A stretch of 64,000 nt of DNA. Origin: Paraburkholderia sp. BL9I2N2 (GTDB lineage: Bacteria; Pseudomonadota; Gammaproteobacteria; Burkholderiales; Burkholderiaceae). The stretch is taken from assembly GCF_004339745.1 (NCBI RefSeq), contig NZ_SMGP01000001.1:3720001-3784000 (forward strand), read 5' to 3'. The notes beneath the pieces are model-generated. The model saw only the letters and a program-made list of their open reading frames with translations. It was not told where the DNA came from and made no database searches. Within the stretch, counting starts at the first letter, position 1. Each line of letters begins with the position of its first letter. The position numbers and the translations under genes were made by a program. Below, one piece after another: positions 25,441 to 35,235 of the stretch.

Positions 25441-26793
25441 TTATTGCATGCTCGACTGAGTGGGCTTCACTTCCACGTACGCGGTATCGCGCAGTTCGCG
25501 TAACCAGTCGGCGTAAGCCTGTTCCGCCTTGCGCTGACCGATGGCCTGGCGCGCCAGATCCATCTGCTGCGAGACCGAACCTTCGGATTCGCGGCGGCCC
25601 AGCACCTGAATCAGGTGGTAGCCGTATTCGCTGCGAACCGGGTCGCTGATCTGGCCGTCCTGCAGGCTGTTCATGGCGCGCTCGAATTCCGGCACCGTCT
25701 CGCCCGGGCTGATCCAGCCGAGGTCACCGCCTTGCGACGACGAACCGTCTTGCGAGTAAGTGTGTGCGAATTTCGAGAAGTCGCCGCCCGAAGCGATTTC
25801 GCTCTTGATTTCGAGCAGCTTCTGACGCGCTTGCGGTTCCGACATGCCGTCGCCGACGCGCAGCAAAATGTGACGCACGTGCGTTTGCACGAGCTTCGGC
25901 GCATCCGAGCTGGCGCCCTGACCCGCGCGGCGATCGACCAGACGCACGATTTCGAAACCGTCGTTGGTGCGGATCAGATCCGGATTGACTTCGCCGGGAC
26001 GCATTGTCGAAGCGGCCTTGACGAATTCAGGCGGCAGCTTGGACGGTGAAGCGAAACCCGTGTCGCCGCCTTTCGATGCATCCGGCGCCTGCGAATTGGA
26101 CTTCGCCAGCTTTTCGAAGTTGGCGCCGCCCTTGGCTTCGGCGAGCAATGCTTGCGCCTTCTGCTGCGCCGCTTCGATATCCGTCTCCGACGCGTTCAGC
26201 GGCGCCTTGATGAAAATGTGCTGCAGATGCAGATCGCTCGTCAGGCCGGCGTTCGGGCCACGCTGACTGGCGATGTAGTTCGCGACTTCGGCGTCCGACA
26301 CCGTGACCTTGCTGTCCACTTCCTTCTCGCGCAGACGCGAGAGCGTCAGTTCGGTACGCGCGTCGCTGGTGAACGTGCTCCAGGGCACGCCTTGCGCCTC
26401 GATGCGCGAGCGATACACGTCGAGCGACAGGTTGTTCGCCGCGGCAAGCCGTTCGAGCGTTTTTTGCACGGTGGCGTCGTCGATGTTGATGCCGTCTTCC
26501 TTGGCCTTTTGCAACTGGATGCGTTCCAGCACCATCTGGTTGAGCACCTGCTGGCGCAACTGGTCCATCGGCGGGACCGGCGCGTTCTGCTGGTTCAGGC
26601 GGCGGGTGATCAGGCTCATGCGTTCGTCGAGCTCGCGCCGCGTGATGACACCGTTGTTGACCACTGCGGCAATGGTGTCGACCGTCTGGCCGCTACTGCC
26701 GCCCAGCGCCTGCGCCTGCACCGGCGCAACCGACAGGAAAGACGCCGCGGCGGCAATACCGGCCGCAAGCGTTGCCAAGCGAAGCTTTTTCAT
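25441..26793 (-). CDS. surA: Periplasmic chaperone / peptidyl-prolyl isomerase SurA
   Basis: A 450-residue precursor. A signal peptide covers MKKLRLATLAAGIAAAASFL to about residue 28 (VQAQA). The N-terminal chaperone module contains VDTIAAVVNNGVITRRELDE. Two parvulin domains follow (about residues 180-280, LHLQHIFIKAP, and 300-400, THVRHILLRVG). It chaperones outer membrane proteins, LptD among them, to the BAM complex, so its place next to lptD is functional as well as conserved. The start is moved to the lysine-rich signal sequence; upstream codons are not signal-like. Confidence 0.95.
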   Translation of the reverse strand: MKKLRLATLAAGIAAAASFLSVAPVQAQALGGSSGQTVDTIAAVVNNGVITRRELDERMSLITRRLNQQNAPVPPMDQLRQQVLNQMVLERIQLQKAKEDGINIDDATVQKTLERLAAANNLSLDVYRSRIEAQGVPWSTFTSDARTELTLSRLREKEVDSKVTVSDAEVANYIASQRGPNAGLTSDLHLQHIFIKAPLNASETDIEAAQQKAQALLAEAKGGANFEKLAKSNSQAPDASKGGDTGFASPSKLPPEFVKAASTMRPGEVNPDLIRTNDGFEIVRLVDRRAGQGASSDAPKLVQTHVRHILLRVGDGMSEPQARQKLLEIKSEIASGGDFSKFAHTYSQDGSSSQGGDLGWISPGETVPEFERAMNSLQDGQISDPVRSEYGYHLIQVLGRRESEGSVSQQMDLARQAIGQRKAEQAYADWLRELRDTAYVEVKPTQSSMQ

Positions 26794-26856
26794 GATTGCC
26801 ACAGATACTCCAATGATGTCGGGCGCGCCTGGCCCGTCTTTTCGCACTTTATAAAT

Positions 26857-26889
26857 GATGCGCCATTCGTCAAACGATGCGTCATTCGT
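26857..26889. repeat. Short direct repeat between lptD and surA
   Basis: GATGCGCCATTCGT (26857-26870) recurs as GATGCGTCATTCGT (26876-26889), one mismatch, running into the last codons of lptD. It is probably a small local duplication; no function is assigned. Confidence 0.5.
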
Positions 26890-29248
26890 AGTTGGTGAAC
26901 CGCGACTCCGGCGGCGGCGGCGGCGGCAACGGCGTATAGCCCGCCACGCTGGCGCGGAATGCGGTCATCAGCCCGTTGTCGACGCTCGACAAGCCCTTGA
27001 ACGTCAACTGCGCGAGGAACCGCGTGCTCGACTGATTCTGCCCCGAGGTGTTCAGACCGTTCGCGTAGCGCTGGATCCCGGCCCCGAGCGTCCAGCAGTC
27101 GGCGTCGTACTGCAGGCCGACCAGACCGTCGACGATCCGGTGGCCGCCCAGGTCGTAATTGAACCGGCCCACGCCGTACACCCGGTGCGTGAGCGGCCAC
27201 TGGCCCGAAATCAGCACCTGATTGATCGGCTGGTTGTCCAGCGTGGTGTTCGCGCGCGTGTAGCGGTACGCGACGTTGATCACCTTGCCGGTGGCCGGAC
27301 TGAACCCGAAGCCGACGCTCGTCTTCACCAACTGGTTGTTGTCGGCATTATATTGGAACGCCGTTTCCGAAGCGAAACCGGCGCCGAGCTTGAACGACGC
27401 CCCGGCGATCAGGTCCGAGTGCGTGGCCTGCGCGCTGGTCTGGGTAGGCTGCAGCGTGACGCGCTGGTCCTGGAAGTAATACTGCTGCGCGATCACGAAT
27501 CGCGCCCGTTCGTCGCCCGTTGCCGCGTTGATGAAGCGCGTGGTGAGAGCAGCCGTCAGACGGTTCGCGTCGGCGATCCGGTCGTTGCCGACGAAGGTGT
27601 TCGGCGTGAAGATTTCCGCCAGCCCGAAGTCGGAGTCGGCGGTGTCGAACAGCGGCGCGGATTCCTGATTGCGGAACGGCGTGTACACGTAGTACAGGCG
27701 CGGCTCGAGCGTCTGGATGTAATCCTCGCCGAAGATCCGCACCGAACGGTCGAAGATCAGGCCCGTGTCGAACGACAGCGTCGGGATCGATTCGGTGAAA
27801 TTCTTCGGCGTGCCGACCGGCACGTCGTCGCCGATATTGCGCAGGTTGTACGACGCAAAGTGCCACTGCACCTTCGGCGTGACGAAGTAACCCGGCCCGA
27901 CTACCGAATACGAAATGTACGGGTTGAACATCACCCGCTGACCTTCGGTCATGTCCGCGGTGGTGATGCGGAAATTCGTGTAGTCGGCTTCCGCGCCGAA
28001 GTCGAAGCCGCCGACGTTGTACTTCGCGTACTTCACGTTCAACTGCGGCTCGCGGCCGTACGGCGCGACCGACGGCGTCAGCGTCTGCCAGTGCTGCTCG
28101 CGCGCGAGCACCGACCACGGGCCATTGTTGTAGGTCAACCCGGCTTCCTGTTGATACAGGAGCTGGGTGCCGTTCATGAACTGATTGACCGACGACGACA
28201 AATCTTCCGGATACGTGTTGTCCGAAACCTTGTTGTAGTAGATGTAGCCGCCGAACCCGTTGCCGAAGTTCTGGTTGTGCTGGATGTACAGCGCGTAGCG
28301 GTTGGTCTTGGTCAGATGGTCGTCCGGCAGGAACTCGCCGGTGATCGAGCCGGAATACGTGGGCGACAGGTAACGGAACGACGCCTGCGTCTGCACACCG
28401 CGTTTCGAGATCAGACGCGGCGTGAGCGTCAGATCGCGATTCGGCGCGATGTTGAAGTAATACGGCACCGACAGTTCGAAGCCGTTCGACGAACTCAGCG
28501 AGAACGTGGGCGGCAGAATCCCGCTGCGCCGCTCGCCCGAGAGCGGGAACGACAGCCAGGGCGAGGCGAACACCGGCACGCCCTGGAAGAACAGCACGCC
28601 GTTGTAGGCGACACCTTCGTCCGCGCCGGTGTCGAAATCGAACTCGCTGCCCTTGATGTACCAGGCCGGATCGTCCGCGCACGCGCAGGCCGTGTAGGTG
28701 CCCTTCGTGAAGACCGAGCGCTCGTTGTCGAGCAGGTCGACGCGCTCCGCGCTGCCCGAGCCACCGGTCACGTTGAAGTGGTACTTCGGCGCGGTCATGA
28801 AGCCTTCGCTCGAATCCACGCGCATGTGCGCTTCCGGGCCGACGAACGAATTGCCGTTGTTGACTACGTGGACCTGGCCGTACGCGTCGGCCATATCCGT
28901 ATCCTGGTCGTAATGCAGCGCGTCGGCCTTGATCACGACCGTATTGCGCCGCACCTCGGCCGAGCCCTTGGCGGCCATGTCCTGGTCGGTGGTGCCGGTG
29001 GTCGTGTCGCCGAGCACGAACGTGGCCGGTTTCTGGCCCTGCTGCAACGGACGTTCTTCCAGCTGCGGGGCAAGCTGCATGCCCCAGGGCGCGTCGATAG
29101 GTTGCGGCTGCGCGGCTTCCCCCACCAACTGGGCGTGCGCAAGCGCGGGCATCAGGCCCGGAACGGCGATCAACGCCGCGACGAGCCGCCTTTTGCGCGG
29201 CACAACGGCACAAGAGGGAGTCGTTTGGGAAAGCTGTCTAGGCGGCAT
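26882..29248 (-). CDS. lptD: LPS assembly protein LptD
   Basis: A 788-residue outer membrane protein that inserts lipopolysaccharide into the outer leaflet with LptE. It has a signal peptide (RRLVAALIAVPGLMPALAHA), a beta-jellyroll OstA domain at about residues 90-220 (ADALHYDQDTDMADAYGQVH) and a large C-terminal barrel ending ESRFTNYE. Vicinal cysteines ACACADD at about residue 190 are seen. Length equals the usual 780-790. It is the first gene of the lptD-surA-pdxA-rsmA unit, divergent from amgK. Confidence 0.95.
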   Translation of the reverse strand: MPPRQLSQTTPSCAVVPRKRRLVAALIAVPGLMPALAHAQLVGEAAQPQPIDAPWGMQLAPQLEERPLQQGQKPATFVLGDTTTGTTDQDMAAKGSAEVRRNTVVIKADALHYDQDTDMADAYGQVHVVNNGNSFVGPEAHMRVDSSEGFMTAPKYHFNVTGGSGSAERVDLLDNERSVFTKGTYTACACADDPAWYIKGSEFDFDTGADEGVAYNGVLFFQGVPVFASPWLSFPLSGERRSGILPPTFSLSSSNGFELSVPYYFNIAPNRDLTLTPRLISKRGVQTQASFRYLSPTYSGSITGEFLPDDHLTKTNRYALYIQHNQNFGNGFGGYIYYNKVSDNTYPEDLSSSVNQFMNGTQLLYQQEAGLTYNNGPWSVLAREQHWQTLTPSVAPYGREPQLNVKYAKYNVGGFDFGAEADYTNFRITTADMTEGQRVMFNPYISYSVVGPGYFVTPKVQWHFASYNLRNIGDDVPVGTPKNFTESIPTLSFDTGLIFDRSVRIFGEDYIQTLEPRLYYVYTPFRNQESAPLFDTADSDFGLAEIFTPNTFVGNDRIADANRLTAALTTRFINAATGDERARFVIAQQYYFQDQRVTLQPTQTSAQATHSDLIAGASFKLGAGFASETAFQYNADNNQLVKTSVGFGFSPATGKVINVAYRYTRANTTLDNQPINQVLISGQWPLTHRVYGVGRFNYDLGGHRIVDGLVGLQYDADCWTLGAGIQRYANGLNTSGQNQSSTRFLAQLTFKGLSSVDNGLMTAFRASVAGYTPLPPPPPPESRFTNYE

Positions 29249-29424
29249 GTATCGTTTGGCGAATCGGCTCGTCCGTCAGCATCTGCAGTCACGGTCCACC
29301 GCCTGCACACCCCGACCGTGACAGTCGGCTGCACATCAATATTTACAATCTGTCGAACGATGAGGCGGGCGGTAAAGCGGAATACGCGAAAGCTGGCGTG
29401 AGCCGCGTCAAAAAAGTCGTGGGG

Positions 29425-29430
29425 TATTAT
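29425..29430 (+). promoter_or_regulatory. Possible -10 box for amgK-murU
   Basis: TATTAT in the context TGGGGTATTATATGG, 41 nt before the amgK ATG in the lptD/amgK divergent region (29249-29470). A consensus -35 is not obvious. Confidence 0.3.
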
Positions 29431-29470
29431 ATGGCAAGACGTTGCCCCTCTGAATTTGCCGCCGGTTTTC

Positions 29471-30562
29471 ATGACGCTGCCCTCATCACAAGACTCCACC
29501 GATACCCGTCTCGAACTGCTCAAAGCCTGGCTGAAAGGCCACGTGGCGCGCTATGCGCTCGAGCTCGACACACTTGTCCCGGCTTCGTCCGACGCCAGTT
29601 TTCGCCGCTATTTCCGCCTGGCCGGTAAGGCGGCGGAAGGCGAAAGCAACGGCACGCTGATCGCCGTCGATGCCCCGCCGCCCGAAAAGTGCCGCGAATT
29701 CGTGCAGGTCGCGCAGTTGCTCGCGGCCGCCGACGTGCACGTGCCGCGCGTGCTGGAGGTCGATTTCGAGGCCGGCTTCATGCTCGTCACCGATCTGGGC
29801 ACGGCTTCGTACCTCGGCGCGCTGACCGAAGCGCAAAACGCGGACGACCCGCGCCGTGCCCGTGCGCTGATGCGCGACGCGCTCGACGCGCTGATCCGCT
29901 GGCAACTCACCTCGCGCGAAGACGTGCTGCCGCCGTTCGACGAAGCCTTCCTGCGCCGCGAGATGGAGTTGATGCCGGAGTGGTTCCTCGGCCGGCATCT
30001 GGGCCGCGGGACGGACGAAAAAGCGGACGAAAAGGTACGCGGCGTGCTCGATCGCACGTTCGCGCTGCTGATCGCGAGCGCCCGCGCGCAGCCGCAGGTG
30101 TTCATGCTGCGGGACTTCATGCCGCGCAATCTGATGCTCGCCGCCGAGCCGAATCCGGTGAACCCGGGCGTGCTGGACTTCCAGGACGCGGTGTACGGTC
30201 CGATCACCTACGACGTCGCCTCGCTGTTGCGCGATGCGTTCCTGAGCTGGGACGAAGAGTTCGAGCTGGATTGCTTCGTGTACTACTGGGAGCGGGCGAA
30301 AAAAGCCGGCCTGCCGGTCGATCCTGATTTCGGCGAGTTCTACCGCCAGATCGAATGGATGGGTCTGCAACGGCACATCAAGGTGCTGGGGCTCTTTTGC
30401 CGGATCAACTATCGCGACGGCAAACCGCACTACATGAAGGATCTGCCGCGTTTCATCGGCTATGCGCGCAAGGTTGCCGAGCGCTATGCACCGCTGCGTC
30501 CGTTCGCGAAGCTCCTCGACGATCTCGAGGGCCGCGCGAACGAAGTCGGCTACACCTTCTGA
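29471..30562 (+). CDS. amgK: N-acetylmuramate/N-acetylglucosamine kinase AmgK
   Basis: A 363-residue aminoglycoside-phosphotransferase-fold kinase. In pseudomonads AmgK phosphorylates the anomeric carbon of MurNAc and GlcNAc for peptidoglycan recycling that by-passes de novo UDP-MurNAc synthesis. The catalytic loop is LRDFMPRNLML, with D and N kept, and the metal-binding DFQDA motif follows. The N-terminal nucleotide site includes DASFRRYFRL and LIAVDAPP. It is adjacent to murU (3-nt gap) and divergent from lptD, the same order as in Pseudomonas. The ATG at 29471 is preferred to a TTG 15 nt upstream. Confidence 0.88.
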   Translation: MTLPSSQDSTDTRLELLKAWLKGHVARYALELDTLVPASSDASFRRYFRLAGKAAEGESNGTLIAVDAPPPEKCREFVQVAQLLAAADVHVPRVLEVDFEAGFMLVTDLGTASYLGALTEAQNADDPRRARALMRDALDALIRWQLTSREDVLPPFDEAFLRREMELMPEWFLGRHLGRGTDEKADEKVRGVLDRTFALLIASARAQPQVFMLRDFMPRNLMLAAEPNPVNPGVLDFQDAVYGPITYDVASLLRDAFLSWDEEFELDCFVYYWERAKKAGLPVDPDFGEFYRQIEWMGLQRHIKVLGLFCRINYRDGKPHYMKDLPRFIGYARKVAERYAPLRPFAKLLDDLEGRANEVGYTF

Positions 30563-30565
30563 CCG

Positions 30566-31279
30566 ATGACGATGTCCCTGAAGAAAGCGATGATTTTCGC
30601 CGCGGGCCGCGGCGAGCGCATGCGTCCGTTGACCGACACATGCCCCAAGCCTTTACTCGACGTGGGCGGCAAGCCGCTGATCGTGTGGCAGATCGAACGG
30701 CTCGCGCTTGCGGGCTTTCGAACCATTGTGATCAACCACGCGTGGCTCGGCGAGCAGATCGAAGCCACGCTCGGCGACGGCTCGCGCTGGCAAGTCCAGT
30801 TGCGCTACTCGGCCGAGAACGAGGCGCTGGAGACCGCGGGCGGCATCGTGCAGGCGTTGCCGCTGCTGGAGGATGACGGCGCGAGCGAAGTGTTCGTCGC
30901 GGTCAGCGGCGACGTGTACGCCGACTTCGATTACGCCACGCTGAATGTACACGCCGAAAGATTGCGGGCCTTGCGCGAGCCGGGCATGCATCTGGTGATG
31001 GTGCCGAACCCGGCGTTTCATCCGAATGGCGACTTCGGTCTGGTTGGCGGCGCGCTCTCGCTCGACGCCCGACCACGGTTCACGTTCGGCAACATCGGGC
31101 TGTACGACACGCGCATGTTCCGCGATCTGCCGCGCGGCACGCGGCGCGCGCTCACGCCGTATTACCGCGACACGATCGGACGCGGTCTCGCGAGCGGCGA
31201 GTTGTATGAGGGCTTGTGGGAGAACGTCGGCACGCCGGCGCAGTTGGGCGAGCTCGATCAGCGTTTGCGCACGCGTTGA
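30566..31279 (+). CDS. murU: N-acetylmuramate alpha-1-phosphate uridylyltransferase MurU
   Basis: A 237-residue nucleotidyltransferase that makes UDP-MurNAc from MurNAc-1-phosphate in the recycling pathway with AmgK. The signature AMIFAAGRGERMRPLTDTCP, the pyrophosphorylase lysine in KPLLDVGGKPLI, and AVSGDVYADFD (metal ligand) are intact. Two ATGs lie at the start (30566 and 30572); either is possible. The enzyme pair lets cells refill UDP-MurNAc independently of MurA. Confidence 0.88.
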   Translation: MTMSLKKAMIFAAGRGERMRPLTDTCPKPLLDVGGKPLIVWQIERLALAGFRTIVINHAWLGEQIEATLGDGSRWQVQLRYSAENEALETAGGIVQALPLLEDDGASEVFVAVSGDVYADFDYATLNVHAERLRALREPGMHLVMVPNPAFHPNGDFGLVGGALSLDARPRFTFGNIGLYDTRMFRDLPRGTRRALTPYYRDTIGRGLASGELYEGLWENVGTPAQLGELDQRLRTR

Positions 31280-31356
31280 GCGCGACGCGTTCGGCGCCAG
31301 AATTTCGCATCACGCTGCATTGCCGAGCGACAACGCAAAAAACCACCGCACAAGTT

Positions 31357-33246
31357 TTATTGCCCACCCTCTCCCGCACCCACTGCTTCCACCGCCTCCG
31401 GCGCCTCGGCCGCGCGCTGCTGCTGCAACGCCCACATCTGCGCGAACAGGCCGTTCGCGCGCAGCAGTTCCGCATGCGTGCCGCGCTCGATGATCCGCCC
31501 TTTGTCCATCACGATGATCTGCTGCGCGTGCACCACCGTCGAAAGCCGGTGCGCGATGATCAGCGTCGTGCGCTCGCGGGCGATCTGATCGAGCTCATGC
31601 TGAATCGCGCGCTCGGAACGTGAATCGAGCGCGGAGGTCGCTTCGTCGAACAACAGGATTGGCGGATTCTTGAGGATGGTCCGCGCAATCGCCACGCGTT
31701 GCTTTTCGCCGCCGGACAACTTCAGGCCACGTTCGCCGACCGGCGTTTCATAGCCTTTCGGCAGCCCTTCGATGAACTCGTGAATATGCGCCGCGCGCGC
31801 CGCCGCGATCACTTCCTCGCGCGTTGCCGAGGGACGGCCGTAGGCGATGTTGTAGTAGATCGAATCGTTGAACAGCACCGTATCCTGCGGCACGATGCCG
31901 ATCGACGCGCGCAACGAATCCTGCGTGACGTCACGAATATCCTGACCGTCGATGGTGATCGCGCCGCCCGTCGCGCGGTCAAGATCGTAGAAGCGGAACA
32001 TCAGCCGCGCGAGGGTCGATTTGCCCGAACCGCTATGGCCGACCACTGCGGTGGTGGTGCCCGCCGGAATCGTGAAGCTCACGTCGTGCAGAATCTGGCG
32101 CGCCGGTTCGTACGCGAAGTTCACGCGCTCGAAGCGCACCTGCGCGCCGTTCACGCGCAGCGCGGGCGCGCCTTCCAGGTCGGGCACTTCCCGCGCGGCG
32201 CCGAGCAGCGTGAACATGCGGTCCATGTCGGTGAGGCTTTGCTTCAACTCGCGATACACCACGCCGAGAAAATTCAGCGGAATATAAAGCTGCAGCATGA
32301 AAGTGTTGATCAGCACCAGATCGCCGAGCGTGAGACGCCCGGCCATCACGCCTTGCGTGGCGCGCCACAGAATGAACACGAGCCCCGTGCCGATAATCGC
32401 CTGCTGCCCGAAGTTCAGCGCCGACAGCGAGCGCTGCGACTTGATCGCCGCCGTGCGATAGCGTTTGAGGTTTTCGTCGTAACGGCTCGCTTCCCACTCT
32501 TCGTTGCCGAAGTATTTGACTGTCTCGTAGTTCAGCAGCGAATCGATCGCGCGTGAGTTCGCCTTCGAATCGAGATCGTTCATTGTGCGGCGAAAATGCG
32601 TGCGCCACTCCGTGACCTTCACCGTGAAGACGATGTAGACGGCGAGCGCAATGAACGTGACCACTGCGTAATACGCCTCGTACTTGACGACGAAAAAGCC
32701 GAGCACGAGCCCGACTTCGACGAGCGTCGGCAGAATGCTGTAAAGCGAGTACGAGATCAGTTGCGTGATGCCGCGCGTGCCGCGCTCGATGTCGCGCGAC
32801 ATGCCGCCCGTCTGCCGTTCGAGGTGAAAGCGCAACGACAGCGCATGCAGATGGCGGAACACTTTCAGCGCGAGTTGGCGCACCGCGCTTTCGGTCACCT
32901 TCGAAAACAGAATCTCACGCAGTTCGGTGAACAGCGACGTGGACAGCCGCACCACCGCATACGCGACCACCAGCAGGCCGACGCCGCCCAGCAATACGAT
33001 GGCCGGCGAATCGTGAGCACGGCCGAGCGCGGTGAGATGCTGCACCGAGGCGAGGCTGTCGACGATCCGCTTCATCACGATCGGCACGCCGAGGTTGGCG
33101 ACCTTCGCGCCGATCAGGCAGCTCAGCGCAAAACCGACCCGCCATTTATACGTGGCGAGATACGGCAGCAGCGACAGGATCGTCTGCCAGTCGTTGCGCG
33201 GCTGGGTGGAGATCGGCGAGGGTTCGGACGAGGGCGTGCGGCGCAT
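31357..33246 (-). CDS. ATM1-type ABC exporter (fused permease and ATPase)
   Basis: A 629-residue half-transporter. Six hydrophobic helices fill about residues 40-330. The ATPase domain has Walker A VGHSGSGKST, signature LSGGEKQR, Walker B ILLFDEATSALD and the H-loop in IIAHRLST. Overall similarity is to bacterial Atm1/HMT1-type exporters, which in some species move glutathione conjugates or heavy-metal complexes. The frame is open to an upstream ATG at 33321, but those 25 residues are low-complexity; I prefer the ATG at 33246 (MRRTPSSEPSP). It is divergent from the thioesterase gene. Confidence 0.88.
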   Translation of the reverse strand: MRRTPSSEPSPISTQPRNDWQTILSLLPYLATYKWRVGFALSCLIGAKVANLGVPIVMKRIVDSLASVQHLTALGRAHDSPAIVLLGGVGLLVVAYAVVRLSTSLFTELREILFSKVTESAVRQLALKVFRHLHALSLRFHLERQTGGMSRDIERGTRGITQLISYSLYSILPTLVEVGLVLGFFVVKYEAYYAVVTFIALAVYIVFTVKVTEWRTHFRRTMNDLDSKANSRAIDSLLNYETVKYFGNEEWEASRYDENLKRYRTAAIKSQRSLSALNFGQQAIIGTGLVFILWRATQGVMAGRLTLGDLVLINTFMLQLYIPLNFLGVVYRELKQSLTDMDRMFTLLGAAREVPDLEGAPALRVNGAQVRFERVNFAYEPARQILHDVSFTIPAGTTTAVVGHSGSGKSTLARLMFRFYDLDRATGGAITIDGQDIRDVTQDSLRASIGIVPQDTVLFNDSIYYNIAYGRPSATREEVIAAARAAHIHEFIEGLPKGYETPVGERGLKLSGGEKQRVAIARTILKNPPILLFDEATSALDSRSERAIQHELDQIARERTTLIIAHRLSTVVHAQQIIVMDKGRIIERGTHAELLRANGLFAQMWALQQQRAAEAPEAVEAVGAGEGGQ

Positions 33247-33530
33247 GGAGATCGGCTGGGGAGAGTGTGGAGATGCCGGAGTTCGCAGCGGCGCGGCGAC
33301 CGCGGCATGCCGGCTCGGCATACTGCTTTTGGTCGCGCGACCCGGCTGGGCGCTTTCCCGTACAATTCCTGATCTTTCTATTGTCGCAGAAGCCGGCTGG
33401 CGCCGCTTTTCATGGGTTGGCCCGCCGTGGGTGGCACGTTGGCCGCGCGGTGCGTGCCGTACCGTTGTCGTGAAATGCCCCGCCTGCCGGTCGAGCCGAC
33501 CGAGCCAACACGTTTCTCAAGGGTGCCCCG

Positions 33531-33926
33531 ATGACCGATATTCTTCAACTCCCGCAAAAGCACTGCGCGCTGCGCGTGGTGCCGCAGCCTTCGGACGCGA
33601 ACGTCCACGGCGACGTGTTCGGCGGCTGGATCATGGCGCAAGTGGACATTGCCGGCTCGATTCCGGCAAGCCGCCGCGCCAACGGGCGGGTAGCGACCAT
33701 CGCGGTCAATTCGTTCGTGTTCAAGCAGCCGGTGTTCGTCGGCGATCTGCTGAGCTTTTACGCGGACATCGTCAAGACGGGCAATACGTCAGTCACGGTG
33801 GCGGTCGAGGTCTACGCGCAGCGCATGAGCCTCACCGAAGATCTCGTGAAGGTCACCGAAGCCACGCTGACCTACGTCGCCACCGATAGCGACCGGCGCC
33901 CGCGCGCGTTGCCGCTGCTGGATTGA
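33531..33926 (+). CDS. Acyl-CoA thioesterase (YciA-like hotdog fold)
   Basis: A 131-residue single-hotdog thioesterase. Conserved pieces are LRVVPQPSDANVHGDVFGGW, with the catalytic aspartate/asparagine region, and VFVGDLLSFYADIVKTGNTS. Such enzymes hydrolyse a range of acyl-CoAs. It is a single gene with its own terminator directly after it. Confidence 0.9.
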   Translation: MTDILQLPQKHCALRVVPQPSDANVHGDVFGGWIMAQVDIAGSIPASRRANGRVATIAVNSFVFKQPVFVGDLLSFYADIVKTGNTSVTVAVEVYAQRMSLTEDLVKVTEATLTYVATDSDRRPRALPLLD

Positions 33927-33940
33927 GCGGGTCGCGGTAA

Positions 33941-33970
33941 AAAAACGAGGCGCCGCGGCGCCTCGGTTTC
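33941..33970 (+). terminator. Terminator after the thioesterase gene
   Basis: Perfect 9-bp stem CGAGGCGCC/GGCGCCTCG (33944-33952 and 33955-33963) with a 2-nt loop, A-rich before it and GTTTCTT after it. It acts on the plus strand. Confidence 0.85.
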
Positions 33971-34144
33971 TTCAGGCTTGGTATAAGGTCACTGGCTCCG
34001 CCCATGACCTGGTGCGAGCAGCGAAAATCGGGCGCAACGCCGCGTGAATCGGTGCTTCGTGGTTCCCAGCGCAGTCTGAGTCGGGAATTACGAATATATC
34101 CGACCGAAACGCCCGCGCAAATCGATTACGCGCACGATTCCGCG

Positions 34145-35077
34145 CTAACCCGCACGACTCGAGACCGCAGGCGCGCCGTTGCTGCGCAGATAAGCGTCGA
34201 CCTGCCCTTCGATCCACTGCGCGAAATGCGCCTGCGAGGCATTGAGCATTTCGCGTTGCTGCCAGACCAGCCAGTAGGGATAACGGTACGGCACGCGGAT
34301 ATCGGTGATCTGCACCAGCTCGCCACGCGCCAGCGCATACGCGACCAGGCTGCGCCTTTCGAGCGCGACGCCCTGGCCTTGCAGCACGGCGCCGATCACG
34401 ATATTCGAGTCGTTCGCCGACAGCACCACGGCTCCCTCGGCCGGCTCCGCCACCTGAGCTGCCTGACACCAGTCATGCCACGGCGTATCGGGACTCGAGA
34501 GCAGCGGACAGGCCAACACGTCCTCGGCGGTGACGGGCAAGCGGCCATGCGGCGCCAGTGCGAAATGCGGAGCGGCGACCACCACCATCTCGTCGTCGAA
34601 CAGTTTCTGTTGCGCGACGTCGGGCCAATGCCCCTGCCCCATGCGGATGCCGATGTCGCTCGCGCCCTGGCGAAAATCCTCGACCTGCAAGCTCGTTTGC
34701 AAGCGGATCCGGTAGTACGGATGCGCGTCGCGAAAACTGGCGAGGCGCGGCACGAGCCAATGCTGAGCGAACGAAGGCAAGGTGGTGATCACCAGTTCGC
34801 TCTCATGTGGGCGCGCCTGTGCGCGGCGTGTCGCATGGGTGATGTCGCGCAGCGCCATGCGGATGTCGAGCGCGTAGAGCCGTCCTTCCTCGGTCAGCCG
34901 CAGCCCGCGCGCCGCACGCATGAAGAGCGCGACGCCCATCGAATCTTCCAGCACCTTGATCTGCTGGCTCACCGCCGAGTGCGTGACATGCAACTCGCGC
35001 GCGGCCTGCGTGACGCCGCCCAGGCGAGCGACGGCCTCGAAACAGCGCAGCGCGGTCAACGGCGGGATCGGCTTCAT
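34145..35077 (-). CDS. LysR family transcriptional regulator (GcvA-like)
   Basis: A 310-residue regulator. The winged helix-turn-helix is at residues 5-65 (LTALRCFEAVARLGGVTQAA, then HSAVSQQIKVLED). The effector-binding domain covers about residues 90-300. The start MKPIPPLTALRCFEA fits the GcvA/AmpR-type N-terminus. It is divergent from the GST gene with 158 nt between the two starts, so it probably controls that gene. The inducer is unknown. Confidence 0.9.
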   Translation of the reverse strand: MKPIPPLTALRCFEAVARLGGVTQAARELHVTHSAVSQQIKVLEDSMGVALFMRAARGLRLTEEGRLYALDIRMALRDITHATRRAQARPHESELVITTLPSFAQHWLVPRLASFRDAHPYYRIRLQTSLQVEDFRQGASDIGIRMGQGHWPDVAQQKLFDDEMVVVAAPHFALAPHGRLPVTAEDVLACPLLSSPDTPWHDWCQAAQVAEPAEGAVVLSANDSNIVIGAVLQGQGVALERRSLVAYALARGELVQITDIRVPYRYPYWLVWQQREMLNASQAHFAQWIEGQVDAYLRSNGAPAVSSRAG

Positions 35078-35235
35078 GTAAGAAATTCTGACGTAAATCG
35101 TCGTTAATTGTCGCTTTTTTTGCAGTGCGGAGATGCTTAATCTATCGGTTCGATGCGCCCTGCCCCATGTAGGCAGGGGAACCACGCGGCCACGAGGCTC
35201 GGGCGCGCCATGATAGATGTTCTAACGGGAATGAG

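Noticed and set aside
26855..29401. 848-aa ORF on the plus strand opposite lptD
   Set aside because: It is the complementary-frame shadow of a high-GC gene: arginine/histidine/valine-rich, no family motifs, and lptD on the other strand is certain.
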